Positions 43,294-52,281 of a stretch of 64,000 nt of DNA are shown here, piece after piece (position 1 is the stretch's first letter; each line of letters starts with the position of its first letter). Source of the stretch: Microbacterium oleivorans (GTDB lineage Bacteria > Actinomycetota > Actinomycetes > Actinomycetales > Microbacteriaceae); assembly GCF_013389665.1 (NCBI RefSeq), contig NZ_CP058316.1, positions 2,046,001-2,110,000 of the forward strand, read 5' to 3'. A program made the position numbers and the translations under genes. The notes beneath the pieces were generated by a model that was not told the origin of the DNA, did no database searches, and saw nothing but the letters and a program-made list of their open reading frames with translations.

Positions 43294-44732
43294 CCGCTGC
43301 CGACACCACCCGTCCGCCCTACGCCGGCACGCGATACCCGCGCCTGGCGCAGGTGCCGGCGTTCACCGAGTTCGTCTCGCGCGACTGGGCCGACGTGCGC
43401 ACCCGGCCGCAGCTGCCCGTGGGCGCCGCGGCGGCGGCATCCGCGCACCGCGACCGCCTGAGCGCCGCCCTGCCCGGGCGCGTGATCGTCGCGGCTGCCG
43501 GACGGGCACCCGTCCGCAATGACGACGCCCACTACGGGTTCCGCGCCGACAGCGGGTTCGTCTGGTTGACGTCGTGCCAGGTCGAGCACGCCGTGCTCGT
43601 GATGTGGCCGACGGCAGGCGGGCACGACGCCGTGGTCTACCTCCCCCCGCCGTTCCGCCCCGGCGACGCGGGGTTCTTCGCCGATGCGAACCACGGCGAG
43701 CTGTGGGTCGGCCCCTCGGCGGGTCTCGCGGAGTGGGCCGAGGCCCTCGGTGTCACCGTCGAGCCCCTCGCGGCGCTGGACGCCCGGCACGGCGAACTGC
43801 GGGGCGCCGCTCTCGCCCGTTCGGCGGCGGTGCTGGCCGGCGAGGTCGGCGCAGAGGTCTCCGACGAGCTCGAGCGCACGCTGTCGCGCCTGCGCATGAT
43901 CAAGGACGCGTGGGAGGTCGATCAGCTGCGCGCGGCGGTCGATGCAACCGTGGCCGGCTTCGGCGCCGTCGTGGCGGAGGTTCCGCGAGCCGTCGCGGAG
44001 GGTCTCGGCGAGCGGTGGCTGCAGGGCACCTTCGACCGGCACGCCCGAACTTTCGGCAACGGTCCCGGGTACTCCACGATCGTCGGTTCCGGCGCCCACG
44101 CTCCGATCCTGCACTGGGTGCGGTGCGACGGCGAGATCGTGCCCGATGGCGCGTTGCTGCTCGACATGGGCGTCGAGGCGGGCTCGCTGTACACCGCCGA
44201 CGTCACCCGAACGGTGCCGGCGAGCGGGACGTTCTCCGCGGCGCAGCGCGCCGTCCACGACCTCGTCGAGAAGGCCCACCGAGCGGGTCTGGAGCGCATC
44301 CGACCCGGCGTCGAGTACCTCGATTTCCACTTCGCCGCCATGGAGGTCGTCGCCCGGGGTCTGCACGACTGGGGCCTGCTGCCGGTCTCGGTCGACGAGG
44401 CGCTCTCGCCCGGCGGGCAGCAGCACCGCCGCTACCTGGCGTGCGGCATCGGGCACCACCTCGGCCTCGACGTGCACGATTGCAGCGCCGCCGCCTACGA
44501 GGACTACATGGGAGCGGCGCTCGAACCGGGCGTGGTCATGACCGTCGAGCCGGGCCTGTACTTCCACGCGCACGACCTGACTCTTCCCCCTGAGCTGCGC
44601 GGCATCGGGGTGCGCCTGGAGGATGACGTGCTCGTCACCGACACGGGGTCGGAGGTCCTCTCCGATGCCCTGCCGATCGCGGCGACGGAGGTGGAGCGAT
44701 GGACCCGCGCGCACCTGGCGGCCGCACGGTGA
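43290..44732 (+). CDS. Xaa-Pro aminopeptidase P-type metallopeptidase (M24B)
   Basis: 480 residues. The N-terminal aminopeptidase-P domain (RDRLSAALPGRVIVAAAG...FRADSGFVWLTSCQ) is followed by the pita-bread catalytic domain. The five dinuclear metal ligands are visible: Asp in LLDMGVEAGSLYTADVTRT (two), His in CGIGHHLGLDVHD, Glu in MTVEPGLYF and Glu in GVRLEDDVLV. It cleaves the bond before a penultimate Pro/Hyp, complementing the S33 enzyme. ATGA overlap with the previous gene and a GGAGGAGA site upstream. Confidence 0.92.
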   Translation: MTAADTTRPPYAGTRYPRLAQVPAFTEFVSRDWADVRTRPQLPVGAAAAASAHRDRLSAALPGRVIVAAAGRAPVRNDDAHYGFRADSGFVWLTSCQVEHAVLVMWPTAGGHDAVVYLPPPFRPGDAGFFADANHGELWVGPSAGLAEWAEALGVTVEPLAALDARHGELRGAALARSAAVLAGEVGAEVSDELERTLSRLRMIKDAWEVDQLRAAVDATVAGFGAVVAEVPRAVAEGLGERWLQGTFDRHARTFGNGPGYSTIVGSGAHAPILHWVRCDGEIVPDGALLLDMGVEAGSLYTADVTRTVPASGTFSAAQRAVHDLVEKAHRAGLERIRPGVEYLDFHFAAMEVVARGLHDWGLLPVSVDEALSPGGQQHRRYLACGIGHHLGLDVHDCSAAAYEDYMGAALEPGVVMTVEPGLYFHAHDLTLPPELRGIGVRLEDDVLVTDTGSEVLSDALPIAATEVERWTRAHLAAAR

Positions 44733-47491
44733 TGACGGATGCCGCGCCGCGAGCCCTGCCGTTCGCGCCCGGTTCGGTCAGCCTCGGCCCCGCGAGCCCC
44801 TTCGCACGCGCTCGCGACCAGATGCTGCACCTGGCCCGGGTGTACCCCGTCGACCGGCTGCTGGCGGTGTTCCGGGCGAACGCCGGCCTCGACACCTTCG
44901 GGGCCGAGCCGCCGGGTGCGTGGGAGGGCTTCGGCCACCCCGCCGAGGAGGCCTGGGGCGAGGACGACTATCCCGGACGCGAGGCCGCGCAGACCGCGAA
45001 CCTCCTCCGCGGGCACTATGCCGGCCACTTCCTCTCGATGCTCTCCCTGGCCGCCGCGAACGAGCGCGATCCGATTCTGCGCGCCAAGGTGGACGACTTG
45101 GTGGCCGGGCTCGCGGAGGTGCAGGCGGCGCTGGCGGAGACCGGGCGATACTCGCATCCCGGCTTCCTCGCCGCCTACGGCGAGTGGCAGTTCGCCCGCC
45201 TCGAGCACTTCGCGCCCTACGGCGAGATCTGGGCCCCGTACTACACGTGCCACAAGATCATGGCCGGGCTGCTCGACGCTCACGAGCTCGCCGGCAGCCG
45301 GCGCGCGCTCGAGGTCGTCACGGCCATGGGGCACTGGGTCTCGGGCCGGCTGGAGCGCCTCGACGACGAGCGTCGCCAGCGCATGTGGTCGCTCTACATC
45401 GCCGGTGAGTTCGGCGGGATGAACGAGACTCTCGCCCGGCTCAGCGTCGTCGCCGACGAGCCGCGCTTCCTCGCGGCGGCGCGGTGCTTCGACCAGGCCG
45501 AGATCCTCGACGCCGGCGCGGCGGGGCGCGACATCCTCGACGGCATGCACGCCAACCAGCACCTGCCACAGCTCGTCGGCTACGTCGACGAGTACGAGCG
45601 GACCGGTCGGCGCAGCTACCTCGACGCCGCGATCGGCATCTTCGACCAGGTTGTGCCCGGGCGGATGTACGCCCACGGCGGGACGGGCGAGAGCGAGCTG
45701 TGGGGTCCCGCCGGCGCGGTCGCCGGCGACATCGGGCGGCGCAACGCCGAGACCTGCGCGACCTACAACCTCCTGAAACTCGCGCGCCGGCTCTTCGGCC
45801 ACACCCTCGACGCCCGCTACCTCGACTATGCCGAGCGCGCGCAGCTGAACCATGTGCTGGGCTCACGCCGCGACGTGCTCTCGTCCGAGAGCCCCGAGGT
45901 CGCCTACATGTTCCCCGTTCACGCGGGAGCCGTGCCGGAGTTCGACAACACCGGCACGTGCTGCGGCGGCACCGGCCTCGAGAACCACGTCGGACACCAC
46001 GACGGCCTGTTCTTCCGCGGCGCGGGCGAGCGGGCCGAGCTGTGGGTCGCCCGCTACACCGCCGCCGAGCTGCGCTGGCCCGAGCGGCGGCTGCGCATCG
46101 AGATCGAGCAGGCGCATCCGTTCGCCGACCGCACGGTGCTCCGCGTTCGCATCGAGGGCGCCGAACCGGTTCCGCTCACGCTGCATCTGCGCATCCCTTC
46201 CTGGGTCTCGGGACCGGTCGGGCTCGAGCTCGACGGCGAGCCGGTCGCCGCGACCACGGAGGCCGGCGGCTTCGCGACCCTGGAGAGGTTCTGGGTCGGG
46301 GGCGAGACGATCGTGCTCACCCTCCCCGCCTCGCTCCGGGCGGAGCCGACGATCGACGATCCCTCCCTGCGCAGTCTCGCGTACGGCCCGCACGTCCTCG
46401 TGGCCAGGGAACGGGGCACGACGACGATCGATCGGCCCTGGGACGGGCGGCGCCTGCCGGGCGACGCGCTCCGCGCGGACGTCGACGACGTCGCCGACGC
46501 GCTCGCCGTGCACGGGTGCGTGCCGGTGGCGGGCCTGCGATTCGAGCCGATCTGGAACGGCTCGGACCAGCGGTATCACCTGTACTCCCGGGCCGTCGAC
46601 ACCACCATCGGCTTCGCCGGGGTCGACAGCGGCGTTCCGACGCGCCGCCGGGCCGACGGCACGACCTTGCTCGACGACCTGTGGGCGGCTCCGTCGCCGC
46701 GGGACGCCGCGGAGCTGATCGACCGCGTCGTCACGGCGTGCCGGGCGGGCGTCGCCGAACGCCTCATCAGCGGGTCCGAGGCGCGCGCGGTCGTGGGTGA
46801 CGCGCTGCGAGCCTTCGACACCGCCGCCCCACGGGCCGGAGCGGGGGATGCGGTCAGTGCGCCGCGCGAGCGGGCACGGGCCTTCGTCGCCGAGACCGCC
46901 GCTCTCCCCGACGCCGTCATGCCGCCCGATGTCCGCATCGATGTCTCCCCGGCGCCCGCGTCCTCGGGCTGGTTCACCGCGTCGCCGACCGTCACCGTAC
47001 GCTCGACACGGGGCTCGGACGACGCGACGCGGCTGCAGCTGCGCGTCGACGGCGGAGCCTGGACGGATGCTGCGCGGCTCGTGATCGAGCGCGAGGGGGT
47101 GGTGACGGTCGAGGCCCGCGCCGTCGACCCGGACGGGCGCGCGAGCACGGTGCGGCGGGAGCTGTCGATCGACACCCTCGCACCGCGCAGCGACGCGAGG
47201 GTGAAGGATCTCGGCGCCGCGGTCGAGATCACGCTCGTGGCGACCGATGACGTGTCGGGTGTCGACAGCATCCGCTGGGAGGGCGAGGGCACATTCTGGG
47301 CGACGTTCCAGGAGGCGTTCGTGCGGGCCCTGACGGATCACGAACAGGTCATCGAGTTCGCGGCCACCGACCGCGCCGGCAACGAGGAACCGCGTCGCCG
47401 CATCACTCTTCCGCCCGCCCCGAAACCAGATACCATTGCAATTGCACCAGCCCCGGCGCGTGAGACCGCCAGATCGGAGACCGACTCATGA
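44699..47491 (+). CDS. GH127-family beta-L-arabinofuranosidase with C-terminal beta-rich extension
   Basis: 930 residues, no signal peptide, so cytosolic. Residues about 20-640 match the GH127 (DUF1680) catalytic and beta domains: DPERLL-like YPVDRLLAVFRANAGL, GHYAGHFLSMLSLAAA, then the zinc-thiolate site with Glu351 and Cys353 in AETCATYN and Cys421-Cys422 in GTCCGGTGLENHV. One of these cysteines is the nucleophile in the family. Glu331 or Glu333 (GGTGESELWGP) is the likely acid. About 200 extra residues (730-920) form Ig-like repeats. GH127 enzymes remove beta-L-arabinofuranose from hydroxyproline-linked arabinosides. ATG at 44699 has a GGAGGTGG ribosome site; ATG at 44732 is an alternative. 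Confidence 0.85.
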   Translation: MDPRAPGGRTVMTDAAPRALPFAPGSVSLGPASPFARARDQMLHLARVYPVDRLLAVFRANAGLDTFGAEPPGAWEGFGHPAEEAWGEDDYPGREAAQTANLLRGHYAGHFLSMLSLAAANERDPILRAKVDDLVAGLAEVQAALAETGRYSHPGFLAAYGEWQFARLEHFAPYGEIWAPYYTCHKIMAGLLDAHELAGSRRALEVVTAMGHWVSGRLERLDDERRQRMWSLYIAGEFGGMNETLARLSVVADEPRFLAAARCFDQAEILDAGAAGRDILDGMHANQHLPQLVGYVDEYERTGRRSYLDAAIGIFDQVVPGRMYAHGGTGESELWGPAGAVAGDIGRRNAETCATYNLLKLARRLFGHTLDARYLDYAERAQLNHVLGSRRDVLSSESPEVAYMFPVHAGAVPEFDNTGTCCGGTGLENHVGHHDGLFFRGAGERAELWVARYTAAELRWPERRLRIEIEQAHPFADRTVLRVRIEGAEPVPLTLHLRIPSWVSGPVGLELDGEPVAATTEAGGFATLERFWVGGETIVLTLPASLRAEPTIDDPSLRSLAYGPHVLVARERGTTTIDRPWDGRRLPGDALRADVDDVADALAVHGCVPVAGLRFEPIWNGSDQRYHLYSRAVDTTIGFAGVDSGVPTRRRADGTTLLDDLWAAPSPRDAAELIDRVVTACRAGVAERLISGSEARAVVGDALRAFDTAAPRAGAGDAVSAPRERARAFVAETAALPDAVMPPDVRIDVSPAPASSGWFTASPTVTVRSTRGSDDATRLQLRVDGGAWTDAARLVIEREGVVTVEARAVDPDGRASTVRRELSIDTLAPRSDARVKDLGAAVEITLVATDDVSGVDSIRWEGEGTFWATFQEAFVRALTDHEQVIEFAATDRAGNEEPRRRITLPPAPKPDTIAIAPAPARETARSETDS
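47435..47448. promoter_or_regulatory. Palindromic operator of the hydroxyproline operon, site B (inside GH127 coding region)
   Basis: ATTGCAATTGCACC contains TTGCAATTGCAC, 11 of 12 bases identical to site A at 36473. It lies in the last codons of the GH127 gene, 40 bases before the DapA-like gene, and overlaps a possible -10 (TACCAT, 47431-47436). It probably controls an internal promoter for the catabolic half. Confidence 0.65.
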
Positions 47492-48390
47492 CCGACCGCA
47501 AGCCGTGGCACGGCGTCAACCTCGCGACGACGCTGCCCTTCCACGACGACCTCTCCGTCGACTACGACGCCTACGCCGAGCTCGTGCGTTTCGCGATCGC
47601 TGGCGGGGTGACCGGCATCATCCCCAACGGTTCGCTCGGCGAGTACCAGACCCTCACCGAGGACGAGCGCAAGCGCGTCTTCCTCACGGCCGTCGAGGCT
47701 GCGCCCGACGCGGCGGTGATCCCCGGCGTCGGCGCCTACGGCGCGCTCGAGAGCGTGCGGTTCGCCGAGCACGCGGCCGAGAACGGTGCGCCGGCCGTCA
47801 TGCTGCTGCCCCCCAACGCCTACCGTGCGAGCGACGACGAGGTCGTCGACCACTACCGGCGCGTCGCCGCCGTCGGCCTCCCGATCCTGGCGTACAACAA
47901 CCCCATCGACACCAAGGTCGACCTGCGACCCGACCTGCTCGCGCGCCTCTTCGACGAGGGGCTGATCGTCTCGGTCAAGGAGTTCTCGGGCGACGTGCGC
48001 CACGCATACGAGATCCGCGAGCTCGCCCCCGGCCTCGACATCTCCATCGGCTCGGACGACGTCGTCTTCGAGCTCGGCCTCAACGGCGCCGTCGGCTGGG
48101 TGGCGGGTTACCCGAACGCCATCCCCGCCGCCACGGTCGAGCTCTACACGCTCTCGACCTCCGACGACCCGCGGGACTGGGTGCGGGCGCGCCAGATCTA
48201 CCGCGATCTGCACCCTCTGCTGCGGTGGGACTCGAAGACGTGGTTCGTGCAGGCGATCAAGCTGTCGCAGCAGGTCGCCGGGGTCCTCGCGAACACGACC
48301 ACGCGGCCGCCCCGCCTGGCGCTGCCCGACGAGGTCGCCGCGCGTATCATCGCCGACACCGAGGCCGTGCTGAGCAAGGGCTACCGCTGA
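47488..48390 (+). CDS. DapA-superfamily aldolase, probable 1-pyrroline-4-hydroxy-2-carboxylate deaminase
   Basis: 300-residue class I aldolase of the dihydrodipicolinate synthase superfamily. Schiff-base Lys164 in IVSVKEFSGD, catalytic Tyr136 in LAYNNPIDT, and the binding motif GIIPNGSLGEYQTLTEDER (the usual GTTGE here is GSLGE). In hydroxyproline catabolism this superfamily deaminates and opens delta-1-pyrroline-4-hydroxy-2-carboxylate to 2-oxoglutarate semialdehyde. The neighbouring epimerase, dehydrogenase and aldehyde dehydrogenase leave exactly this step open. ATGA overlap with GH127, plus its own operator just upstream. Confidence 0.85.
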   Translation: MTDRKPWHGVNLATTLPFHDDLSVDYDAYAELVRFAIAGGVTGIIPNGSLGEYQTLTEDERKRVFLTAVEAAPDAAVIPGVGAYGALESVRFAEHAAENGAPAVMLLPPNAYRASDDEVVDHYRRVAAVGLPILAYNNPIDTKVDLRPDLLARLFDEGLIVSVKEFSGDVRHAYEIRELAPGLDISIGSDDVVFELGLNGAVGWVAGYPNAIPAATVELYTLSTSDDPRDWVRARQIYRDLHPLLRWDSKTWFVQAIKLSQQVAGVLANTTTRPPRLALPDEVAARIIADTEAVLSKGYR

Positions 48391-48444
48391 GCCGCGACCC
48401 GCGCCGCCCCTGACCCCCGCCGCCGACGACCGAAAGGCTCCCGC

Positions 48445-49446
48445 ATGCGCACGAAGCGCGCCTTCCACGCCGTGGACTCGCACACCGAGGGGATGCCGAC
48501 GCGCGTGATCGTCGGCGGCGTCGGCACCCTCCCCGGCGCCACGATGGAGGAGCGGCGGCAGCGGTTCATGGCCGAGAACGACGGCCTGCGACGGCTGCTG
48601 ATGAACGAGCCGCGCGGGCACAGCGCGATGAGCGGAGCCATCCTGCAGCCGCCCACCCGACCGGATGCCGACTTCGGCGTGCTCTACATCGAGGTCTCGG
48701 GCTGCCTGCCGATGTGCGGGCACGGCACGATCGGGGTGGCGACCGTCCTCGTGGAGACGGGCATGGTCCCGGTCGTCGAGCCCGTCACGACGATCCGTCT
48801 CGACACGCCCGCGGGTCTCGTGGTCGCCGACGTCGCCGTCTCGGACGGGCACGCCGACCGGGTCACGATCCGCAACGTGCCCTCGTTCGCCGTCGGGCTC
48901 GGGCGCACGGTCGAGGTTCCCGGGTTCGGCGCGGTTCCCTACGACCTCGCGTTCGGGGGCAACTTCTACGCGATCGTCCGTCTCGACGACATCGGGCTGC
49001 CGTTCGACCGCGCCCGCAAGGACGAGCTGCTGCACGCCGGGCTCGCCATCATGGCCGCCGTCGACGAGGCCGACGCGCCGGTGCATCCGGTGGACACGAC
49101 GATCCGCGGGTGCCACCACGTGTACCTCGAGGCCCCCGGCTCCACCGCTCGGCACTCGCGGCACGCGATGGCCATCCACCCGGGCTGGTTCGACCGCTCG
49201 CCCTGCGGCACGGGCACCAGCGCGCGGATGGCTCAGCTGCACGCGCGCGGCGAGCTGCCGCTCCACGCCGACGTCGTCAACGAGTCGTTCATCGGCACCG
49301 CCTTCACCGGTCGACTCGTCGAGGAGACCGAGGTGGCCGGCATCCCCGCCGTGATCCCGACGATCACGGGCCGTGCCTGGGTCACCGGGACGGCGCAGTA
49401 CATGCTCGACCCCTCCGACCCGTTCCCCGAGGGATTCGTGCTGTGA
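48445..49446 (+). CDS. 4-hydroxyproline 2-epimerase (proline racemase family)
   Basis: 333 residues. Both catalytic cysteines are present: Cys91 in LPMCGHGTIG and Cys254 in RSPCGTGTSARMA. Two cysteines mean racemase/epimerase chemistry; the trans-3-hydroxyproline dehydratases of the family have Thr at the second position. It converts trans-4-hydroxy-L-proline to cis-4-hydroxy-D-proline, the substrate of the FAD dehydrogenase encoded downstream. A GAAAGG site precedes the ATG. The 54-base gap before it is by far the largest spacing inside the operon after its first gene. Confidence 0.9.
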   Translation: MRTKRAFHAVDSHTEGMPTRVIVGGVGTLPGATMEERRQRFMAENDGLRRLLMNEPRGHSAMSGAILQPPTRPDADFGVLYIEVSGCLPMCGHGTIGVATVLVETGMVPVVEPVTTIRLDTPAGLVVADVAVSDGHADRVTIRNVPSFAVGLGRTVEVPGFGAVPYDLAFGGNFYAIVRLDDIGLPFDRARKDELLHAGLAIMAAVDEADAPVHPVDTTIRGCHHVYLEAPGSTARHSRHAMAIHPGWFDRSPCGTGTSARMAQLHARGELPLHADVVNESFIGTAFTGRLVEETEVAGIPAVIPTITGRAWVTGTAQYMLDPSDPFPEGFVL

Positions 49447-50417
49447 CGGCGGTGCCGCTCGTCTCGGCCGAGACCATCGAACGCGTCATGAGCCCCGCGG
49501 CCGCCGTCGCGGCGATCACGACCGCGCTGGCCTCCGGGCTCGATGTCGAGGCCGACCACGAGCGCGTCTTCGCGCCCCTGTCGGCGGGTGAGTTCCTGCT
49601 GATGCCGTCGGAGTCCCCGGATGCCGCGGGCATCAAGGTCGCCACCGTCGCGCCGGGGAACACCCGGCTCGGACTGCCGAAGATCAGCGCCTGGTATCTG
49701 CTGTTCGACCGGAACACCCTGCAGCCCGCGGCGATCGTCGATGGGACGCGCTTGACGACGCTGCGCACTCCGGCGGTCACGGCCGTCGCCGTGCGCGGAC
49801 TGCTCGCCGCCGACCCGCGGGGACCCCGGGAGGGGATCGACCGACTGGTGGTGCTCGGCTCGGGACCTCAGGCTGTCGAGCATGTCGCGACGCTGGCGGC
49901 GATCCTCCCGGTCCGAACCGTCACCATCGTGGGGCGCACGCCCGGCCGTGTCGACGCGGCGGTCGCCACGCTCCGCCGGCGCGGGCTCGACGCCGGCGCC
50001 GGCGACATCGGCGACACCCGCGGCGCCGATGTCGTGGTCACGGCGACGTCGTCGAGCACGCCCGTGCTCGCCCTCGCCGACGTCGCGCCGGGCGCCGTCG
50101 TGGCCGCGGTCGGCGCCCACGGCCTCGACCACCGCGAACTGGAGGCCGACCTCGTGATCGCGGCCGACATCGTCGTCGAGGCCCGGTCCTCGGCCGTACG
50201 CGAGAACGGCAATCTCGCGGGCGCGGCCGCGGCGTCGCCCGGGCGGTCGCTCGCGGCGCCGGCGAACCTCGTCGAGCTCGTGCGCGGCGAGGTCGTCCGG
50301 CGTCCGGACGCTCCGGCGGTGTACACCGGGGTCGGCATGGCCTGGGAGGACCTGGCCGTGGCGCAGGGGATCATGGAGATCGAGCGGCGGGAGACCGCAC
50401 CGGAGGAGACGACATGA
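49443..50417 (+). CDS. Ornithine cyclodeaminase / mu-crystallin family, probable delta-1-pyrroline-2-carboxylate reductase
   Basis: 324 residues: KVATVAPGNTRLGLPKISAWYLLFD near residue 65, the substrate loop VDGTRLTTLRTPAVTAVAV, the Rossmann motif LVVLGSGPQAVEHV near 138 and C-terminal PAVYTGVGMAWEDLAVAQGI. In proline-racemase clusters such enzymes reduce delta-1-pyrroline-2-carboxylate to L-proline with NAD(P)H. Here it could salvage an imine produced from D-proline by the neighbouring dehydrogenase. GTG start overlaps the epimerase stop. Confidence 0.82.
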   Translation: MTAVPLVSAETIERVMSPAAAVAAITTALASGLDVEADHERVFAPLSAGEFLLMPSESPDAAGIKVATVAPGNTRLGLPKISAWYLLFDRNTLQPAAIVDGTRLTTLRTPAVTAVAVRGLLAADPRGPREGIDRLVVLGSGPQAVEHVATLAAILPVRTVTIVGRTPGRVDAAVATLRRRGLDAGAGDIGDTRGADVVVTATSSSTPVLALADVAPGAVVAAVGAHGLDHRELEADLVIAADIVVEARSSAVRENGNLAGAAAASPGRSLAAPANLVELVRGEVVRRPDAPAVYTGVGMAWEDLAVAQGIMEIERRETAPEETT

Positions 50418-51118
50418 GCACGCCCGAGTTCCGCAACGTGGTGCGGTTGAGCAAGCAGCCCAGCATCCGCGCCACGGTGACCCGCGCCCTGCGCGCCGCC
50501 GTGATCAGCGGTGAGCTCCAGCCGGGCCGCGTCTACTCGGCACCGAGCCTCGGCGAGCAGTTCGGCGTCTCGGCGACGCCCATCCGCGAGGCGATGCTCG
50601 ACCTCGCGCGCGAAGGGCTCGTCGTGACGATCCCGAACCGCGGGTTCCAGATCACCGAGGTCTCCGAGCGCGACCTGCGCGAGGTCACCGAGTTGCGCCT
50701 CATGCTCGAACCGCCCGCCGTCGAGCGGGCGACCCCGCTCATCCCGGCCACGGCGCTGCCGGACCTGCGCCGCAAGGCCGCCGACATCGTCGCGGGGGCC
50801 GCGTCGGGCGACCTCGTCGAGTACCTCGCCGCCGACAGCGACTTCCACCTGGCCCTGCTGCACTATGCGGGCAACGCCCGCCTCGTCGAGCTCGTGGCGG
50901 GCCTGCGATCGCAGACCCGCCTGTTCGGACTCGCGTCGCTGCACGAGCAGGGGCGCCTGGTGGCCTCCGCGCACGAGCACGACCTGATGCTCGACGCGAT
51001 CGAGGCCGGCGACGCCGCGACGGCGCGCGACCTCGTCCACCGCCACATCGAGCACGTGCTCACCGACTGGTCGGCAGACGCGCCGCCCGCGACCGCCGAC
51101 GCGAGCGTGGGGACGTGA
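50414..51118 (+). CDS. GntR-family (FadR/FCD type) regulator of the hydroxyproline operon
   Basis: 234 residues. N-terminal winged helix: RATVTRALRAAVISGELQPG and the recognition helix SLGEQFGVSATPIREAMLDLAREGLV. The C-terminal FCD domain keeps likely metal/ligand residues DSDFHLALLHYA, HEHDLMLDAI and VHRHIEHVL. Encoded inside the operon with ATGA overlaps, so it is autoregulated if it binds site A or B. Ligand presumably a hydroxyproline pathway intermediate. Confidence 0.9.
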   Translation: MSTPEFRNVVRLSKQPSIRATVTRALRAAVISGELQPGRVYSAPSLGEQFGVSATPIREAMLDLAREGLVVTIPNRGFQITEVSERDLREVTELRLMLEPPAVERATPLIPATALPDLRRKAADIVAGAASGDLVEYLAADSDFHLALLHYAGNARLVELVAGLRSQTRLFGLASLHEQGRLVASAHEHDLMLDAIEAGDAATARDLVHRHIEHVLTDWSADAPPATADASVGT

Positions 51119-52281
51119 GCGCCGCATCCCGACACCCCGACGTGCTCGTCATCGGGGCGGGAATCGTGGGTGCGGCGGTCGCGCACTTCGCCGCCGCGGC
51201 CGGGTTCTCGGTGACCGTCGTCGAACGCGGGACGATCGCGGCCGGCACCACCAGCCGCTGCGAGGGCAATCTGCTTGTGAGCGACAAGGAGGTCGGTCCC
51301 GAGCTCGAGCTCGCGCTGCACTCGCAGCGCATCTGGCGCGGCGAGCTCGCTGAGCACGCCGCGCGGTGGGAGTTCGATTCGAAGGGCGGGCTGGTCGTCG
51401 CGGCGAGCGGCGCCGGCAAGAGCGCCCTCGACGTGCTCGCCGATCACCAGCGCAGCCTCGGGATCCGGGCGGAGGACGTCCCCGACGTCGCCGCCCTGCA
51501 CACGATCGAGCCGTACCTGAACCCGGCCATGACGGGTGGGGTCTACTACCCCGACGACGCACAGGTGCAGCCGGTGCTCGCCGCGCACCACCTGCTGCGC
51601 CTGGCACGCGACCGCGGCGCGCGCCTCATGACGGGCGTGGAGGTCACCGGCATCCGCACGCACGCCGGTCGCGCCGTCGGCGTCGACACCGCCGCCGGCT
51701 CCATCGGCGCCGGCACTGTGATCAACTGCGCCGGGCCGTGGGCCGGCGAGATCGCCGCCCTCGCCGGCCTCGACCTGCCGGTACTGCCGCGACGCGGCTT
51801 CGTGCTGGTGACCGAGCCGGTTCCGGTGACCGTGCATCACAAGGTGTACGCCGCCGAGTACGTGCAGAACGTCGCCTCCTCGGATGCGGGGCTCCAGGTG
51901 TCCTCGGTTGTCGAGGGCACACCGAGCGGCACGATCCTCATGGGAGCCAGCCGCGAGCGCGTCGGCTTCGACACGGCGTTCTCGGCGGCGGCCGTGGGGC
52001 GCGTCGCCCGCGCGGGCGCGGAGTTGTTCCCGGTGCTCGCCGACGTGCAGATCCTCCGCACCTACTCGGGGTTCCGGCCGTACTGTCCCGACCACCTGCC
52101 CGTCATCGGGCCCGACGCACGGCTGCCGGGCCTCTGGCACGCCGCCGGGCACGAGGGCGCCGGCATCGGGCTCTCGGTCGGCACCGCGGCCCTCATCGTG
52201 CAGGCTCTGCGCGGCGAGCCGACCGATCTGCCGCTCGAGGCCTTCCGGCCCGAGCGCTTCTCCGAGCGGGTGGCGGCATGA
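51115..52281 (+). CDS. D-hydroxyproline dehydrogenase, FAD (DadA/HcnC-like) beta subunit
   Basis: 388-residue DAO-family flavoprotein. The FAD Rossmann motif VLVIGAGIVGAAVAHFAAAAG is at the N-terminus; GTTSRCEGNLL, YYPDDAQVQPVLAAHHLLRLA and the C-terminal GFRPYCPDHLPVIGPDA with GHEGAGIGLSVGTA complete the fold. It oxidises the C-N bond of a cyclic D-imino acid. With the next two genes it forms a HcnABC-like three-subunit membrane-associated dehydrogenase as in known D-hydroxyproline dehydrogenases. GTG start overlaps the GntR stop. Confidence 0.88.
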   Translation: MSAASRHPDVLVIGAGIVGAAVAHFAAAAGFSVTVVERGTIAAGTTSRCEGNLLVSDKEVGPELELALHSQRIWRGELAEHAARWEFDSKGGLVVAASGAGKSALDVLADHQRSLGIRAEDVPDVAALHTIEPYLNPAMTGGVYYPDDAQVQPVLAAHHLLRLARDRGARLMTGVEVTGIRTHAGRAVGVDTAAGSIGAGTVINCAGPWAGEIAALAGLDLPVLPRRGFVLVTEPVPVTVHHKVYAAEYVQNVASSDAGLQVSSVVEGTPSGTILMGASRERVGFDTAFSAAAVGRVARAGAELFPVLADVQILRTYSGFRPYCPDHLPVIGPDARLPGLWHAAGHEGAGIGLSVGTAALIVQALRGEPTDLPLEAFRPERFSERVAA

